From positions 1 to 64,000 of the forward strand of contig JAQGKX010000073.1 of assembly GCA_028289885.1 (NCBI GenBank): a DNA stretch of 64,000 nucleotides, given 5' to 3'. This document shows, piece after piece, positions 42,493-52,178 of this stretch (its first letter is position 1; every line of letters begins with the position of its first letter). Below the pieces are notes generated by a model. It saw only the letters and a program-made list of their open reading frames with translations, had not been told where the DNA came from and made no database searches. The DNA comes from Sphingomonadales bacterium (lineage in GTDB: Bacteria > Pseudomonadota > Alphaproteobacteria > Sphingomonadales > Sphingomonadaceae). Position numbers and translations under genes: made by a program.

Positions 42493-43833
42493 TCAGTGGG
42501 TTGCGACGTCCAAAGCAGGCGTTTGAGCCGTTGGCAGCGCGATCCCCAAGACATTCGCCAGCGTGGGTGCAATGGCGCGCATGTCGATGTCACCCAGGCT
42601 TTTGCCCTTCGCGACCCCCGGTCCCATGATCAGGAAGGTCGAACGCATTTCGGGATTGGTCGGGAAATAACCGTGCATGCCGCGATAGCCCGCAGCCTTG
42701 CTGAGCGGTGCCTTTGCATCGAACAATCCGGTCAGCGCGCCTTTCGACAGTTCGATATAGCATGAAGCATCGGGATTGCCGCCGCGCTTCCGGATTTCCG
42801 CGCGGTCGATGATGGTGGCGATTTGTGCATCGGGATTGGCTTTCAACCGGTCGAGCAACGCACGCACGCGGGCAATCAGGGCAGCGTCGTCGGGCCGAGC
42901 GAGTATGATCGCGACCGAACCGCCCGATATCCACGGCGTCGCTTCCCAGCTTTTGACCTTGCCGTCGGGACTGACGACGATCAGCCCTTCGTCGATGAAC
43001 GGGCGAAAGAAGTTGATCTCCTTCGTCGTGGCAGCGAAGCCGTGATCCGAAACGACCGAGACGACAGCATCGGGCCGGGCCGCATGTTCCGCCGCGATCA
43101 GTCGACCAACGATTGCGTCGATGCGCTCTAGCACGGCATGGGACTCCGCCGATCCGGGACCGGTCAGATGCTCGGTGTGGTCAAGCGCCGTCAGATATAC
43201 CGTCAGGAAATCGGGCTTTTTGTCGTTGATCAACTTGACCGCAAACTTGCCACGCGTTTCGTCGGCCTCGATCGTCTCAGCGATACCCGGAGCGTATTTT
43301 CCGAGCGCCTTTTCCATCGGTTCCAGCAGCCCCGGTGTTGTGAGGGCACCGATCAGCTTGTCGTCGTCGGCATGGCCGCTGCGCCATATCTGGGGCAGGT
43401 TCCAGGTGATGCTTTGTGCACCGACGCTGACGGGCCAGTGAACGTTGCCAACGGTCATGCCGCTGGCGCGCGCAGCATCCCACAAGGTCGGCACCCGGAT
43501 GTCGCTGGAATACCAGAACCAGCCGCCTCCGTTGATGTTATAGGGATCGAACGTGGTGTTGCTGACGATGCCGTGCGTCGCCGGATCGACACCCGTTAGC
43601 AATGTGGTGTGGCTGGGATAGGTCAGTGTTGGCATCACGCCGGTGACGCTGTCGGCATAGCTGCCTTCGGTCAGAAAACGCCGAAGGTTCGGGATTTTCA
43701 GGCCACGCTTTTGGGCCTCGATCACTTCGCCGGGGCGCATTCCATCTATCGAGATGAGCAGCACCGGAGCGGCATAAGCGGTCGAGGCACCAAGCAACAC
43801 GAGAAACGCGCAGAGCGATTTGATCCAGGACAT
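42493..43833 (-). CDS. Secreted nucleotide pyrophosphatase/phosphodiesterase (NPP/alkaline phosphatase family)
   Basis: A 446-residue exported enzyme (signal cleaved near AYAAP, residue 22). Metal-site and nucleophile residues are present: LISIDGMRPG (Asp 30), MPTLTYPSHTTLLTG (Thr 71 nucleophile), LTALDHTEHLTG, VVSDHGFAATT and GMHGYFP. NPP enzymes cleave phosphodiester bonds in nucleotides and lipid head groups. It is 41 bases downstream of a TBDR on the same strand, so hydrolysis and uptake are probably linked. Convergent with the HWE kinase. Confidence 0.93.
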   Translation of the reverse strand: MSWIKSLCAFLVLLGASTAYAAPVLLISIDGMRPGEVIEAQKRGLKIPNLRRFLTEGSYADSVTGVMPTLTYPSHTTLLTGVDPATHGIVSNTTFDPYNINGGGWFWYSSDIRVPTLWDAARASGMTVGNVHWPVSVGAQSITWNLPQIWRSGHADDDKLIGALTTPGLLEPMEKALGKYAPGIAETIEADETRGKFAVKLINDKKPDFLTVYLTALDHTEHLTGPGSAESHAVLERIDAIVGRLIAAEHAARPDAVVSVVSDHGFAATTKEINFFRPFIDEGLIVVSPDGKVKSWEATPWISGGSVAIILARPDDAALIARVRALLDRLKANPDAQIATIIDRAEIRKRGGNPDASCYIELSKGALTGLFDAKAPLSKAAGYRGMHGYFPTNPEMRSTFLIMGPGVAKGKSLGDIDMRAIAPTLANVLGIALPTAQTPALDVATH

Positions 43834-43874
43834 ATCGTTCTTTCAAAAAGCGAGCGCGGTTCAGGTCGTGAGTA

Positions 43875-46190
43875 TCAGAAGCCCTTCTTTACGGTCACGA
43901 AGAACTGGCGCGGAGCACCTGCGAGCAATGTCTGGTTGTCGCCGCTGAACCCAAACCCGTTCGAACCGATAGTCGAGACGTATTTTAGATCGGTCAGGTT
44001 CGTTACGCTGCCTTCAATTGCGAAGCCCTTGGCAAAGCCATCGCTGGGCAGTTTGAAGCCGATCGTGGCGTCGACGAGCACGCGCCCTGGCACTGACTGG
44101 TCGTTGAGATATGTGAAGTAGCGTTGCGACATGTAATTCGCGCCGACCCGCGCGAGGAACTGCCCGTCGTCATAGACGATTTCCCCCTTCAGCATGTGCT
44201 CGGGACTGTCGGGAACGGTCTTGCCGCGCGTCGGTGCGTTGGCTCCGCCGGTCGTGCTGACCACGTCGTCCCGATATTCCGCCCTGCTGTAGGAATAGGA
44301 GGCGAACAGCGACAAGGCTGGTACGACTTTGTAAATCGCGGTGAGTTCGACACCGTAATTGCGGACCGAACCAACGTTCTGCAACGTCGTCGGGTTGCCC
44401 GCGCCGCCGGTACCGTTTGGCAGCGAAAGCAGGCGGTTTTTAAAGTCTACGTAATAACCGGCGATCGATCCCTGGAACCCGCCGCTATGGAAGCGACTAC
44501 CAGCCTCATAGGTGTCCGACCGTTCGGGTTTCAGCGTGTTGCGGATCAGGTTGAGACCGGCCTGCGTCGTGGCGAACGGCGATCCCCCGACAGCCGCAGA
44601 CGTAAAGGCGCGCATGTTCTGGGTGAAGTTGGCGAAGACCTCCGTAGAACCGCCGAAGCGATAGAGAGCACCTGCCTGTGGCAGAAACCAGTCCTTTGCC
44701 TCGATCCGTCCAGCCGCAAGCGCTCCGACGATCCGGGTCGCGTTGTTCGTGACCTTCAATCCCTTCCAGCCGCCCGTCAGCGTCACGTCGCCAAGCGCGA
44801 GCTTGTCTTGCACATAATACATCAACGTGTCGGTGTTGAACTTCATGTCGAACTGGGTGAACAGCGGGTTCGTCTTATATTCGAGCGTCGGTAGCGATGC
44901 GGTGGACTGGTTGGCCAGGCCATAGAAGCGGCGGGCATTCTCGAAATCGTTCGATTCATACCAGCCGCCGATCTCAAGCCGGTTGGCATCCGCTTCGTAA
45001 GCCACGTGTCCGACCACGCCACCGCGATTAATGTCATATTCGGTGGTGCGAACCGACAGCGCGGCACCGCCCGGCGTCGGGGTGTAAGGGAGATACCAGA
45101 CGCCCTGACCATGATTGTTGTGATAATATCCGGTCAGACTGACCGATAGTCGGTCAGTCAGATTGGCATCGACGGTTGCCCCCGCCAGATAGTCGCGACG
45201 CAAGCCGCCAGCATCGTAATAGACGTCATCGACCGACGTATACGGCGCAGGAAATACCACGCCGGCGGTTGGGTAGGGCAGCGGAGTGCCCTTGGCGGCA
45301 TTCTGGTTGGCGTAGATCTGCGCCAGCCGGTTGGCGAGCGGGAAATCGTTCGAGATATTATCGGTGTCATAGCCAAGGCGCTTGATCATTTCGAGGCTGA
45401 GATCCTGGTAATCCTGCTCGCGTCGGTCGGAGAAGTTGAAGAATCCGGTAATCGACCCCTTGTCACCAAGGTCCTGGACCAGCTTGGTATTGACCTGATG
45501 CTGGCGCTGTTCGCCAAAGCCCTTCCACTTGTCGGTTTTCAGATAGCCATAGCTGAGATAACCCTTCAGCCCGCTTCCGGTGATGTCGCCGCTCTCGACC
45601 CGGATGAAGCCGCGATAGGTCGCATCGCTGCCATATGTCGCCGAACCGACGATGTCGAAATGATCGAGCGGCTTGACCGAATTAAACTCGATCGTGCCCC
45701 CCAGATTGCTGCTCGATGCCGTTCCCAACGCGCCCGCGCCCTGCGCAACAGTCGCCGCGCCGAGGTTTTCTGAGATGATCGCGCGGCTGATGTGCAATCC
45801 GTTCGAGTTGCCATAGCTCATGTTGCCAAGCGGTACGCCGTCGAGCGTGAAGCCAAGCTGGTTCTGGTTGAAACCACGCAGCGTGATCCGCGACGACCAT
45901 TCATAGGCGCCGAATGCGTCGGCGGCCTGATAGTTCACGCCGGGCAGCTTGCTGATCGCCTTCAACGGTGTCGAACCCGGCGTCAGCAAATCAATGTCGT
46001 GCGCCGTTACGGTCTGAACCTGTCGCGATTGTCCGAACCCGAGCACGACGATGTCGTTGCTGCCATCCGCCGGAGCATCGGACTCTGCGTCTGCCACCGT
46101 CTGCGCTGGCCTCGTTTGTGCCCATGCGTTCGTCGAAGTGCAGGCAAGCAGGATTGACCCGCAAAGCAGGTGCGATAGGCGAATGGACAT
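43875..46190 (-). CDS. TonB-dependent receptor paired with NPP phosphodiesterase
   Basis: A 771-residue receptor with a signal peptide (NAWAQT, residue about 25), TonB-box-like NDIVVLG, plug domain (STPLKAISKLPGVNYQAAD, GFTLDGVPLGNMSYGN, SRAIISENLG, SSNLGGTI) and a barrel ending RQFFVTVKKGF. The plug blocks match those of the receptor at 33527, so they are paralogues with different partner enzymes. The ATG at 46190 is chosen because GGGAGC precedes it and the signal peptide starts there. It is upstream of the NPP gene by 41 bases. Confidence 0.93.
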   Translation of the reverse strand: MSIRLSHLLCGSILLACTSTNAWAQTRPAQTVADAESDAPADGSNDIVVLGFGQSRQVQTVTAHDIDLLTPGSTPLKAISKLPGVNYQAADAFGAYEWSSRITLRGFNQNQLGFTLDGVPLGNMSYGNSNGLHISRAIISENLGAATVAQGAGALGTASSSNLGGTIEFNSVKPLDHFDIVGSATYGSDATYRGFIRVESGDITGSGLKGYLSYGYLKTDKWKGFGEQRQHQVNTKLVQDLGDKGSITGFFNFSDRREQDYQDLSLEMIKRLGYDTDNISNDFPLANRLAQIYANQNAAKGTPLPYPTAGVVFPAPYTSVDDVYYDAGGLRRDYLAGATVDANLTDRLSVSLTGYYHNNHGQGVWYLPYTPTPGGAALSVRTTEYDINRGGVVGHVAYEADANRLEIGGWYESNDFENARRFYGLANQSTASLPTLEYKTNPLFTQFDMKFNTDTLMYYVQDKLALGDVTLTGGWKGLKVTNNATRIVGALAAGRIEAKDWFLPQAGALYRFGGSTEVFANFTQNMRAFTSAAVGGSPFATTQAGLNLIRNTLKPERSDTYEAGSRFHSGGFQGSIAGYYVDFKNRLLSLPNGTGGAGNPTTLQNVGSVRNYGVELTAIYKVVPALSLFASYSYSRAEYRDDVVSTTGGANAPTRGKTVPDSPEHMLKGEIVYDDGQFLARVGANYMSQRYFTYLNDQSVPGRVLVDATIGFKLPSDGFAKGFAIEGSVTNLTDLKYVSTIGSNGFGFSGDNQTLLAGAPRQFFVTVKKGF

Positions 46191-46344
46191 TGGTGCTCCC
46201 TTTGGCACGCCGTTGATCGGCTTGATCGCCGAGTGCACGTTCGGTGTTACCGGGGCATGACTGATTCGAGGCGGTAATGTTTCAGTGGGGGTCAACACGA
46301 AAGGGGGGCATCATCGCCAGTGACGACTTACCGCACGCGATGAC

Positions 46345-47802
46345 CTACCGCCAAAAGGGTTTCGTATCGATCAGCGCGTCATGGGCCTCGGCTGCGGCAT
46401 CGATCAGCTTTTTCTTGTTACCCTTGGCCAACAACGGGACAACGTCCGGGTCGTCGGCCAGTCCAAGCGCCTCAAGCACGAGCGGCGCAGTGGCGAGGTC
46501 GTTCAACAGGCCGAGCTGATCCTGAAGCGCTTCCAGCGCCGCGATGAACCGCTTCTGCCGCAGCTTTTGCTTTTTACCATCGAACAGTGCGTCAAAGAAT
46601 TCGGCTGCATAGCGAAGTTTCTTGGCATCCTTGCGCAGTTCGTGACGGGCTTCGTCATCAGCTTTCTCCAGCCCGCGCCCGTCTTTCTTCACGCGCCTGC
46701 GCAGCCGGTCGAGGATGCCCCCGGTGAAGTCATGAACCGGCCCGTCGCGCAGTTTCTGCGTCTCCGGTTCCCGCAGCCACGTGCCGCTGTTCGTCCATTG
46801 CGCGAGGTCGAGCATCAGCGCGCGCACCCGGTCCGAAGCGAGTGCATTCTCGACTTTGTGATAAGCATCCTCGCGCGCTGCGGACAGGCGATGGTGGAGT
46901 GGACCGGCGTTCGAACGTTCCAGCAGGACGTCGAGGTTGCGCGCATCGCCAAGCTCCGACGCGAGCCATTTCAGGCCCTCTTGCAAAGGCAGTTCGCCAT
47001 CGTGGTTGAGCAACGGTCGAAAAATCGAAAAAGCCGATCTTAACCGCCGGATACCGACGCGTGCCTGATGCAGCGCATCGGGCTCACGATTTTCGAGCAG
47101 AACCGCCTCGTTCAGCCGATATTGGCGCACGCACGTCTGGACGATATGCTGGAATGCCTGTGCTGCACTCAGCTCTTCGGTCAGCTTCACCTTTTCGGCC
47201 TTGAAGGCGGTGATGTCGGGCCCGGTCAACCGATACCCCCGTTCCGATTTTGCCAGAACGCCCAGCCGGACCGGTGCCACCGCATCGAGCCGACGCGCCA
47301 GCGCAAACAACGCATCGGGATCACCCGTTTTCAGTTCGAGTTCGATCTCGCAGATCGGCGATTTCTGGTCCCCGACAGCGACATGGCCACGGTCCAGCAC
47401 GGCCTCGATCAAAGTATCGCCGTCGCGCACGTCCCACGTCCGCCGTTCGACGTGCACTTCGAAAAGCGGTGCGACATCATCGCCGCCGGTGCCAATCAGC
47501 GCGGGAACGGGGGTGGTATCGTCGAGGACCGGGACGTCGGCCTCTACGGCACGTTCCCATTCGGACCGCGCAAATAGGCCAGCCGCGCTCGCCCCATCGG
47601 CCTTGACCGTCTGGATGCGCTGGCCCTTCGACGACCTGATGCGCAAGGTCAGCCCGGCGGCATGCAGGCTGTGGGTCGGGGTGTCGAAATATATCGAACG
47701 TTGCTCTGCCTTCCTGGAGTCACCGGGCAGCACTCGCGAAGCGACGATAAGGTCGGCTGCTTGCGACGTCAGCGCGAGTTTAAGTTCGATTTCGTCCGCC
47801 AT
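46345..47802 (-). CDS. CYTH-CHAD domain protein
   Basis: A 485-residue protein. The N-terminal CYTH domain begins with the signature EIELKL and has the tunnel-enzyme strands (FDTPTHSLHAAGLTLRIR, CEIELELKTGD). The C-terminal CHAD domain (about 200-485) has the conserved ALHQARVGIRRLRSAFSIF and ARHELRKDAKKLRYAAEFF helices. CYTH enzymes hydrolyse triphosphates; CHAD domains bind polyphosphate. The start ATG 47802 is taken because the CYTH signature follows directly. It precedes the TBDR on the same strand by 154 bases, consistent with a phosphate theme, but may be independent. Confidence 0.92.
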   Translation of the reverse strand: MADEIELKLALTSQAADLIVASRVLPGDSRKAEQRSIYFDTPTHSLHAAGLTLRIRSSKGQRIQTVKADGASAAGLFARSEWERAVEADVPVLDDTTPVPALIGTGGDDVAPLFEVHVERRTWDVRDGDTLIEAVLDRGHVAVGDQKSPICEIELELKTGDPDALFALARRLDAVAPVRLGVLAKSERGYRLTGPDITAFKAEKVKLTEELSAAQAFQHIVQTCVRQYRLNEAVLLENREPDALHQARVGIRRLRSAFSIFRPLLNHDGELPLQEGLKWLASELGDARNLDVLLERSNAGPLHHRLSAAREDAYHKVENALASDRVRALMLDLAQWTNSGTWLREPETQKLRDGPVHDFTGGILDRLRRRVKKDGRGLEKADDEARHELRKDAKKLRYAAEFFDALFDGKKQKLRQKRFIAALEALQDQLGLLNDLATAPLVLEALGLADDPDVVPLLAKGNKKKLIDAAAEAHDALIDTKPFWR

Positions 47803-47886
47803 TTTTCGTGCCTGCTTCTTAAAGGTCACCAGTCCGGTGAACGATGTTACTACGGGCAGTTGATTACAGAAACGAGAAATGCGCGA

Positions 47887-48147
47887 CTAAAAGGTCTTGC
47901 GCAGCGTAACGCCATAGGTGCGCGGTTGGTTGGATAGCCGCTGTAGCTGCCATCCTGCGCAAGCGTGGGAAAGGCTCCGATAAGCTGGCGGTCATCCAGC
48001 AGGTTGCGCGCCCACAGCATAATATCGATCTGCTGGGCCGCGCTCACCGTTGACACTGTTCGTCCCGTAAGATCAGGTCGGGGGAGTCGTGTCGGACAAT
48101 TGGGTCTTGCTCGCATAATCATAGCTGCCTTTCATCCTCTCGGTTGA
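47887..48147 (-). pseudogene. Remnant of a TonB-dependent receptor C-terminus (frameshifted)
   Basis: Read leftward, three frames together give the end of a TBDR barrel: KGSYDYASKTQLSD, then in another frame QQIDIMLWARNLLDDRQL and AQDGSYSGYP, then in a third NQPRTYGVTLRKTF followed by TAG at 47889-47887. A missing A in the CCAACC run near 47933 explains the last shift (GYP to NQPRTY). No upstream plug or barrel remains. This is a decayed fragment left by deletion of a receptor gene. It fills most of the 418-base gap between the CYTH-CHAD gene and the DUF1244 gene. Confidence 0.75.
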
Positions 48148-48220
48148 AAAACGTGGTGCCCGATGCTTTCCGATAGGATATCAGCAAGCGATTAGCCTCG
48201 CACGATTCCAAGGACTGGCT

Positions 48221-48484
48221 GTGAACGAGATTACAGATGCAATGGCCGCAGCGGCATTCAGAAGATTAATCGGGCACCTGCGTGCTCGTCCCGATGTGGC
48301 CAATATCGACCTGATGGGGATGGCAGGATTTTGCCGAAACTGTCTGGCGGATTGGGTCGCGGATGCGGGCGATCTATCGCGAGACGACGCACGCCAGCTT
48401 GTTTACGGCATGCCCTATTCGGAATGGAAAGCCACGCAGCCCGAAGCGACCCCCGAACAACTTGCGCGACTGAAAAGCGGCTGA
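48221..48484 (+). CDS. DUF1244 (SMc04008-type) small protein
   Basis: An 87-residue protein with the DUF1244 core: FRRLIGHLRARPDVANIDLM, GFCRNCLADWV and YGMPYSEWKA. The two Cys in FCRNC suggest a metal or redox site. The family is widespread in alphaproteobacteria and has no known function. The start is GTG at 48221. It stands alone, convergent with a possible small membrane gene. Confidence 0.88.
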   Translation: MNEITDAMAAAAFRRLIGHLRARPDVANIDLMGMAGFCRNCLADWVADAGDLSRDDARQLVYGMPYSEWKATQPEATPEQLARLKSG

Positions 48485-48500
48485 GGACCACTGGACACAT

Positions 48501-48743
48501 TCAGCGACCGGAACACTTACGGTCGGGATGTTGCGATGCTCGACAGGTCGGGCATCGGAGGCTGATCCGGATTGCGAGTGCGGCCAGTGTGACCAGTAGC
48601 AGCGCCGCGCCTGTCGCAGCAACCGCGCCGACGGGTACGCCGAGCGGTTCAAGCAGGAAGAACCCGGCGAGCAGCAGGACTAGAACGAGCCAACCAGCCT
48701 TGAACGCGGCAATGTCGCGAATGGCTTCCCGGCGCAGGCGCAA
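48501..48743 (-). CDS. Possible small membrane protein with CPTC tail
   Basis: An 80-codon frame starting at TTG with two hydrophobic segments (about 17-33 and 36-58) and a C-terminal RCPTCR that could bind zinc. There is no clear ribosome-binding site and the true start may lie upstream. No family recognised. Confidence 0.4.
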   Translation of the reverse strand: MRLRREAIRDIAAFKAGWLVLVLLLAGFFLLEPLGVPVGAVAATGAALLLVTLAALAIRISLRCPTCRASQHPDRKCSGR

Positions 48744-48860
48744 CGGGGTGAGATCGTAGCGTCCGGAGCATGGCGATGACGATTGGCGTCAGGATCAGCG
48801 CCACAACTGGGTTCGGCTCGTGACATATTGAAACGTCAGGAGCCGAACCGTCAGACGATC

Positions 48861-49154
48861 TTAGCAGCCGTTGCGATGCCGCGTGTGAGTCTTGTCGAGA
48901 TGACGACCGAGCAACGCACCGCCGACACCGCCGGCGACCGTGCCGAGCACGCCACCGCCCACCGCATTGCCAAGCAATGCGCCTCCGGCACCACCTGCGA
49001 TCGTGCCAACAGCGCCGTTTCCGCCTCCACAGCGGTGATTATAATATCGGTTCTGGCCGCGGTATACGTGATGACGCGCGAGCGCGGGCGTCGGCAGAAT
49101 TGTCGGCACAGTGACCATTGCGGCCATGGCAGCCAGGGCGATCTTGTTTTTCAT
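48861..49154 (-). CDS. Glycine-zipper envelope protein
   Basis: A 97-residue exported protein: signal peptide (to about residue 27, ALAR), an Arg/His/Tyr-rich segment, then two near-identical glycine-zipper hairpins (GTIAGGAGGALLGNAVGG and GTVAGGVGGALLGRHLD). Glycine-zipper 2TM proteins insert in or span the outer membrane. The ATG at 49154 follows AAGGAGAATGAC. The neighbour at 49252-49578 is also a small exported protein on the same strand with a similar GGAGAAT site. Confidence 0.8.
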   Translation of the reverse strand: MKNKIALAAMAAMVTVPTILPTPALARHHVYRGQNRYYNHRCGGGNGAVGTIAGGAGGALLGNAVGGGVLGTVAGGVGGALLGRHLDKTHTRHRNGC

Positions 49155-49251
49155 GTCATTCTCCTTCGGGGTTAATCTCAATCAGGCAGATAATATGTTC
49201 TGATTTGATAACGATTATTCATCCGGCATGTCGCCGTGGCTAGTCCCTGAA

Positions 49252-49578
49252 TTAGTCGTCGTCATTTTCACTATGCCGTTCGCGGTGGTCCCACCCACCT
49301 CGGTTCCAGTCGCTGCGGCCTTCATTCTGGCGTTCCCAACGCTCATGTTGCCAATAACGGCGACGGGCCTGTTCCTGTTCCCAGCGCTCGTGCCGCTCGT
49401 GCGCGATCCAGGCCGCGCGCCGATCGCCGTATCCATCGTAGCGGCTACGGTACTCATCCTGTCGAAAAAAACTGGGGTCGCTGTAGCGGTAACGATCTTG
49501 CGCCATCGCTGTTGCAGGCATTACCACAGTGACCAATGTCGCTGCGGCGGCTGCAATCATGATCATCTTGCGTGCCAT
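49252..49578 (-). CDS. Small exported Arg/Trp/Tyr/Glu-rich protein
   Basis: A 108-residue protein with a clear signal peptide (MARKMIMIAAAAATLVTV, cleavage near AMAQD) and a low-complexity mature part rich in Arg, Trp, Tyr, His, Glu and Asp (HERHERWEQEQARRRYW, then NRGGWDHRERHSENDDD). No family recognised; such charge-rich envelope proteins are common in sphingomonads. The ATG at 49578 follows CGGAGAATAGTG. It may be co-transcribed with the glycine-zipper gene 97 bases on. Confidence 0.7.
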   Translation of the reverse strand: MARKMIMIAAAAATLVTVVMPATAMAQDRYRYSDPSFFRQDEYRSRYDGYGDRRAAWIAHERHERWEQEQARRRYWQHERWERQNEGRSDWNRGGWDHRERHSENDDD

Positions 49579-49881
49579 CACTATTCTCCGTGTCGGCTCA
49601 ATTGCCGACGACAGAAGATTATTGAAACTCACATGATGTCTTGCTGAATACGTCTGGCAGGATGAGTTCATCTACATTGAGCACAATCAACCTTGCGAGC
49701 ACCGTGCCGCACCGCTTCGATGCTTTGCGGCTGTCAGGGCGATACGATATTTTGAAAACGCGCTGACGCACATACCGTATTGGGAAATCCCAATAATTCG
49801 TTTCGTCACAGACGCGCAACTTTAGTGTCACGAAACAATCCTAGCGCCGCCTCGATCGACAGGGTCCGGGGAATAACGACA
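49579..49881. other. Divergent spacer before the third TonB receptor
   Basis: A 303-base spacer between the small exported protein and the TBDR. It contains the perfect inverted repeat at 49779-49794 and, about 10 bases later, an imperfect TTCGTCAC...GTCACGAA pair. No ORF with a credible start was seen in it. Confidence 0.5.
49779..49794. promoter_or_regulatory. Perfect 7-bp inverted repeat upstream of a TonB receptor
   Basis: ATTGGGA-AA-TCCCAAT, 87 bases before the receptor ATG at 49882. Size and spacing fit a dimeric repressor or activator site. Confidence 0.4.
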
Positions 49882-52164
49882 ATGAAAAACATGACCGCAG
49901 GCCGCGCGCGCCTGTTCGGTGCCAGCACTTTCGCTCTCGCGATTATATGCGCACAACCTGCCTTTGCAGCGGCCGATATGGCACCATCGGAAAATGCTCC
50001 GGACGCGTCGAGCGACGATCAGCGAATTGCCGAAGGATCGGACATCATCGTCAGCGCCACCAGCGCCAACGAGATCGCGCCGGTCACCGCGTCGCTGCAA
50101 ACGACACAGCCGCAGGCGATCGTGTCGCGCTCCTTCATCGAGGAATCGCTGCCAGCCACCGTCGATTTCAATCAGATTGCGCTGATCACGCCCAGCGTTT
50201 CCAACAATGGCGGGAACAACGGCATCGGCCTGTCCGAATCCAAGGCGCAGATTCGCGGCTTTCAGGACGGCGAATATAACATCACCTATGACGGCGTGCC
50301 GTTCGGTGACACCAACGACCCCACACACCATTCTACGACCTTTTTTCCGTCGAACACGATCGAAACATTGGTCGTCGATCGCGGCCCCGGCAACGCCAGC
50401 CAGCTTGGTCAGGCGACCTTCGGTGGCACGTTCAACCTGTTTTCCCGAGCAACCCGCGACGATTTCGGCGGGCAACTGGTCGCCAGCTATGGCAGCTTCA
50501 ACACCTATCTCGCGCGCGGCCTGCTCGAGACCGGCGCGATCAAGGGCCTCGGCGGCACCGAAGCAGTATTCAGTGGCCAATATGTCCATAGCGACGGTCG
50601 CTCGTCGGAATCGAAATACCAGAATTACAATTTCTTCGGCAAAGTCATGGTCCCGATCAGCCCCGATGTGCGGCTGACCTTCCTTGCAACCTATAACAAA
50701 AACCGCTTCAACCAGGCCGACAGCGACGGCTCGACGCTGGCGCAGCAGGCCTTGTTCGGCAAATATTATGCGCTGAACGACGATCCAAAATCGTCGCAAT
50801 ATTATGGTTATAACCATACCGACAAGACGACCGATTTCGAGATCGTCAAGCTCGAGGCGAACCTGTCCTCCAACGCGACATTCGAAAACCGCGCCTACAC
50901 CTATTATTACGACAACGAAACGCTTTCGGCCAACGACGTGACGACGCTGCCGGGGGCTGCTTCTTCCACCAAGCCCTCCGCCACCGGCACGCCGATCAAT
51001 GGCGACATTCCCGGCTATACCAAGACGAACAAATATCGCGTGTTCGGCGACATTGCCAAGGTACGCATCGACTTCGGATTCGGTGCCCTGACAGCGGGTG
51101 CGTGGCTCGAATTCAGTCACACCTATCGACAGCAGCGCGACGTCGATCTTACCACTGGCGGCTTCAATTACACCGAGAAGGCCGTGACCGCGCCATTGAC
51201 CGGCCTGAACCCCGGACAGGTGACACCGCAATATATCAAATTCGACCAGAATTCGCAGGGCAACCATACCGAGGAATTCGTTGAACTCGAACTGCGCCCG
51301 CTGCCCAATCTAAAGATCACGCCCGGTTTCAAGCACGTGGATTTCAACCGCAAGATCGACGCGGCGTACAATCAGACGACACGCTATGCCCAGCGCCTGT
51401 CGAACACCTATACCGCCAACCTGCCGTTCCTCACGGTCAATTATCAGCCGACATCGAACCTGTCGGTTTATGGGCAATACGCAAAAGGGTTCCTGATCCC
51501 GGCGCTCAGCCAACTCTATGTCGCCAATCCGACATTCTCGAACGTGGTGCCACAGCGGTCCACCAACTATCAGGCAGGCGCGGTTTATCACGGCAGTCAT
51601 CTGTCGCTTGATGCTGACGTCTATGTGATCAATTTTACCAACAAGTTCACCAGCTATACCGACCAGAGCCCGGACAAGCTGGGTACGATTTTCACCAACA
51701 TCGGTGGTGCGCTGTACAAGGGCGTCGAGGCGCAGGCGACTTACGCATTCGGCAATGGCTTCGCTGTTTTCGCCAACGGATCGCGCAACTACGCCAAGAC
51801 CGTTGTCTATATCGATCCGAACAGTGGAAAGCTGATTCCACGGACGAATGTTGCCAAGGCCCCGGTTTCGACGGCGGCCGCAGGGATATTCTATAAGCAC
51901 GGCCCCGTCCGCTTTTCGCTCACCGACAAATGGACCGGCGCGCAATATGCCGACCTGCCTAACGCCGTACGGATTTCGCCTTATAACACCGCCAATCTGG
52001 CGGCGAGCTATGACGTCGGGCCGTTCCGCGTCGGCATCGACGTGACCGACCTGTTCAACTCGCAAAAGATCAACCAGATCTCTGGCACCCCGGTCAACGC
52101 ATCGACGCAATTCTATTATCAGCCGGGCCGCGCGATTTCCGGCGAAGTCACTTACACATTCTGA
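49882..52164 (+). CDS. TonB-dependent receptor paired with PAP2 acid phosphatase
   Basis: A 760-residue receptor: signal peptide (PAFAAA, residue about 29), TonB-box-like SDIIVSA, plug domain (ATVDFNQIALITPSVSNNGG, KAQIRGFQDGEYNITYDG, VVDRGPGNASQLGQATFGGT) and a barrel ending in VTYTF. It belongs to the same broad class as the receptors at 33527 and 43875 but is more distant. The ATG at 49882 follows GGGGAATAACGACA. The phosphatase gene begins within its stop codon region, so the pair is one unit. Confidence 0.93.
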   Translation: MKNMTAGRARLFGASTFALAIICAQPAFAAADMAPSENAPDASSDDQRIAEGSDIIVSATSANEIAPVTASLQTTQPQAIVSRSFIEESLPATVDFNQIALITPSVSNNGGNNGIGLSESKAQIRGFQDGEYNITYDGVPFGDTNDPTHHSTTFFPSNTIETLVVDRGPGNASQLGQATFGGTFNLFSRATRDDFGGQLVASYGSFNTYLARGLLETGAIKGLGGTEAVFSGQYVHSDGRSSESKYQNYNFFGKVMVPISPDVRLTFLATYNKNRFNQADSDGSTLAQQALFGKYYALNDDPKSSQYYGYNHTDKTTDFEIVKLEANLSSNATFENRAYTYYYDNETLSANDVTTLPGAASSTKPSATGTPINGDIPGYTKTNKYRVFGDIAKVRIDFGFGALTAGAWLEFSHTYRQQRDVDLTTGGFNYTEKAVTAPLTGLNPGQVTPQYIKFDQNSQGNHTEEFVELELRPLPNLKITPGFKHVDFNRKIDAAYNQTTRYAQRLSNTYTANLPFLTVNYQPTSNLSVYGQYAKGFLIPALSQLYVANPTFSNVVPQRSTNYQAGAVYHGSHLSLDADVYVINFTNKFTSYTDQSPDKLGTIFTNIGGALYKGVEAQATYAFGNGFAVFANGSRNYAKTVVYIDPNSGKLIPRTNVAKAPVSTAAAGIFYKHGPVRFSLTDKWTGAQYADLPNAVRISPYNTANLAASYDVGPFRVGIDVTDLFNSQKINQISGTPVNASTQFYYQPGRAISGEVTYTF

Positions 52165-52178
52165 TGCAGGGGATCATC

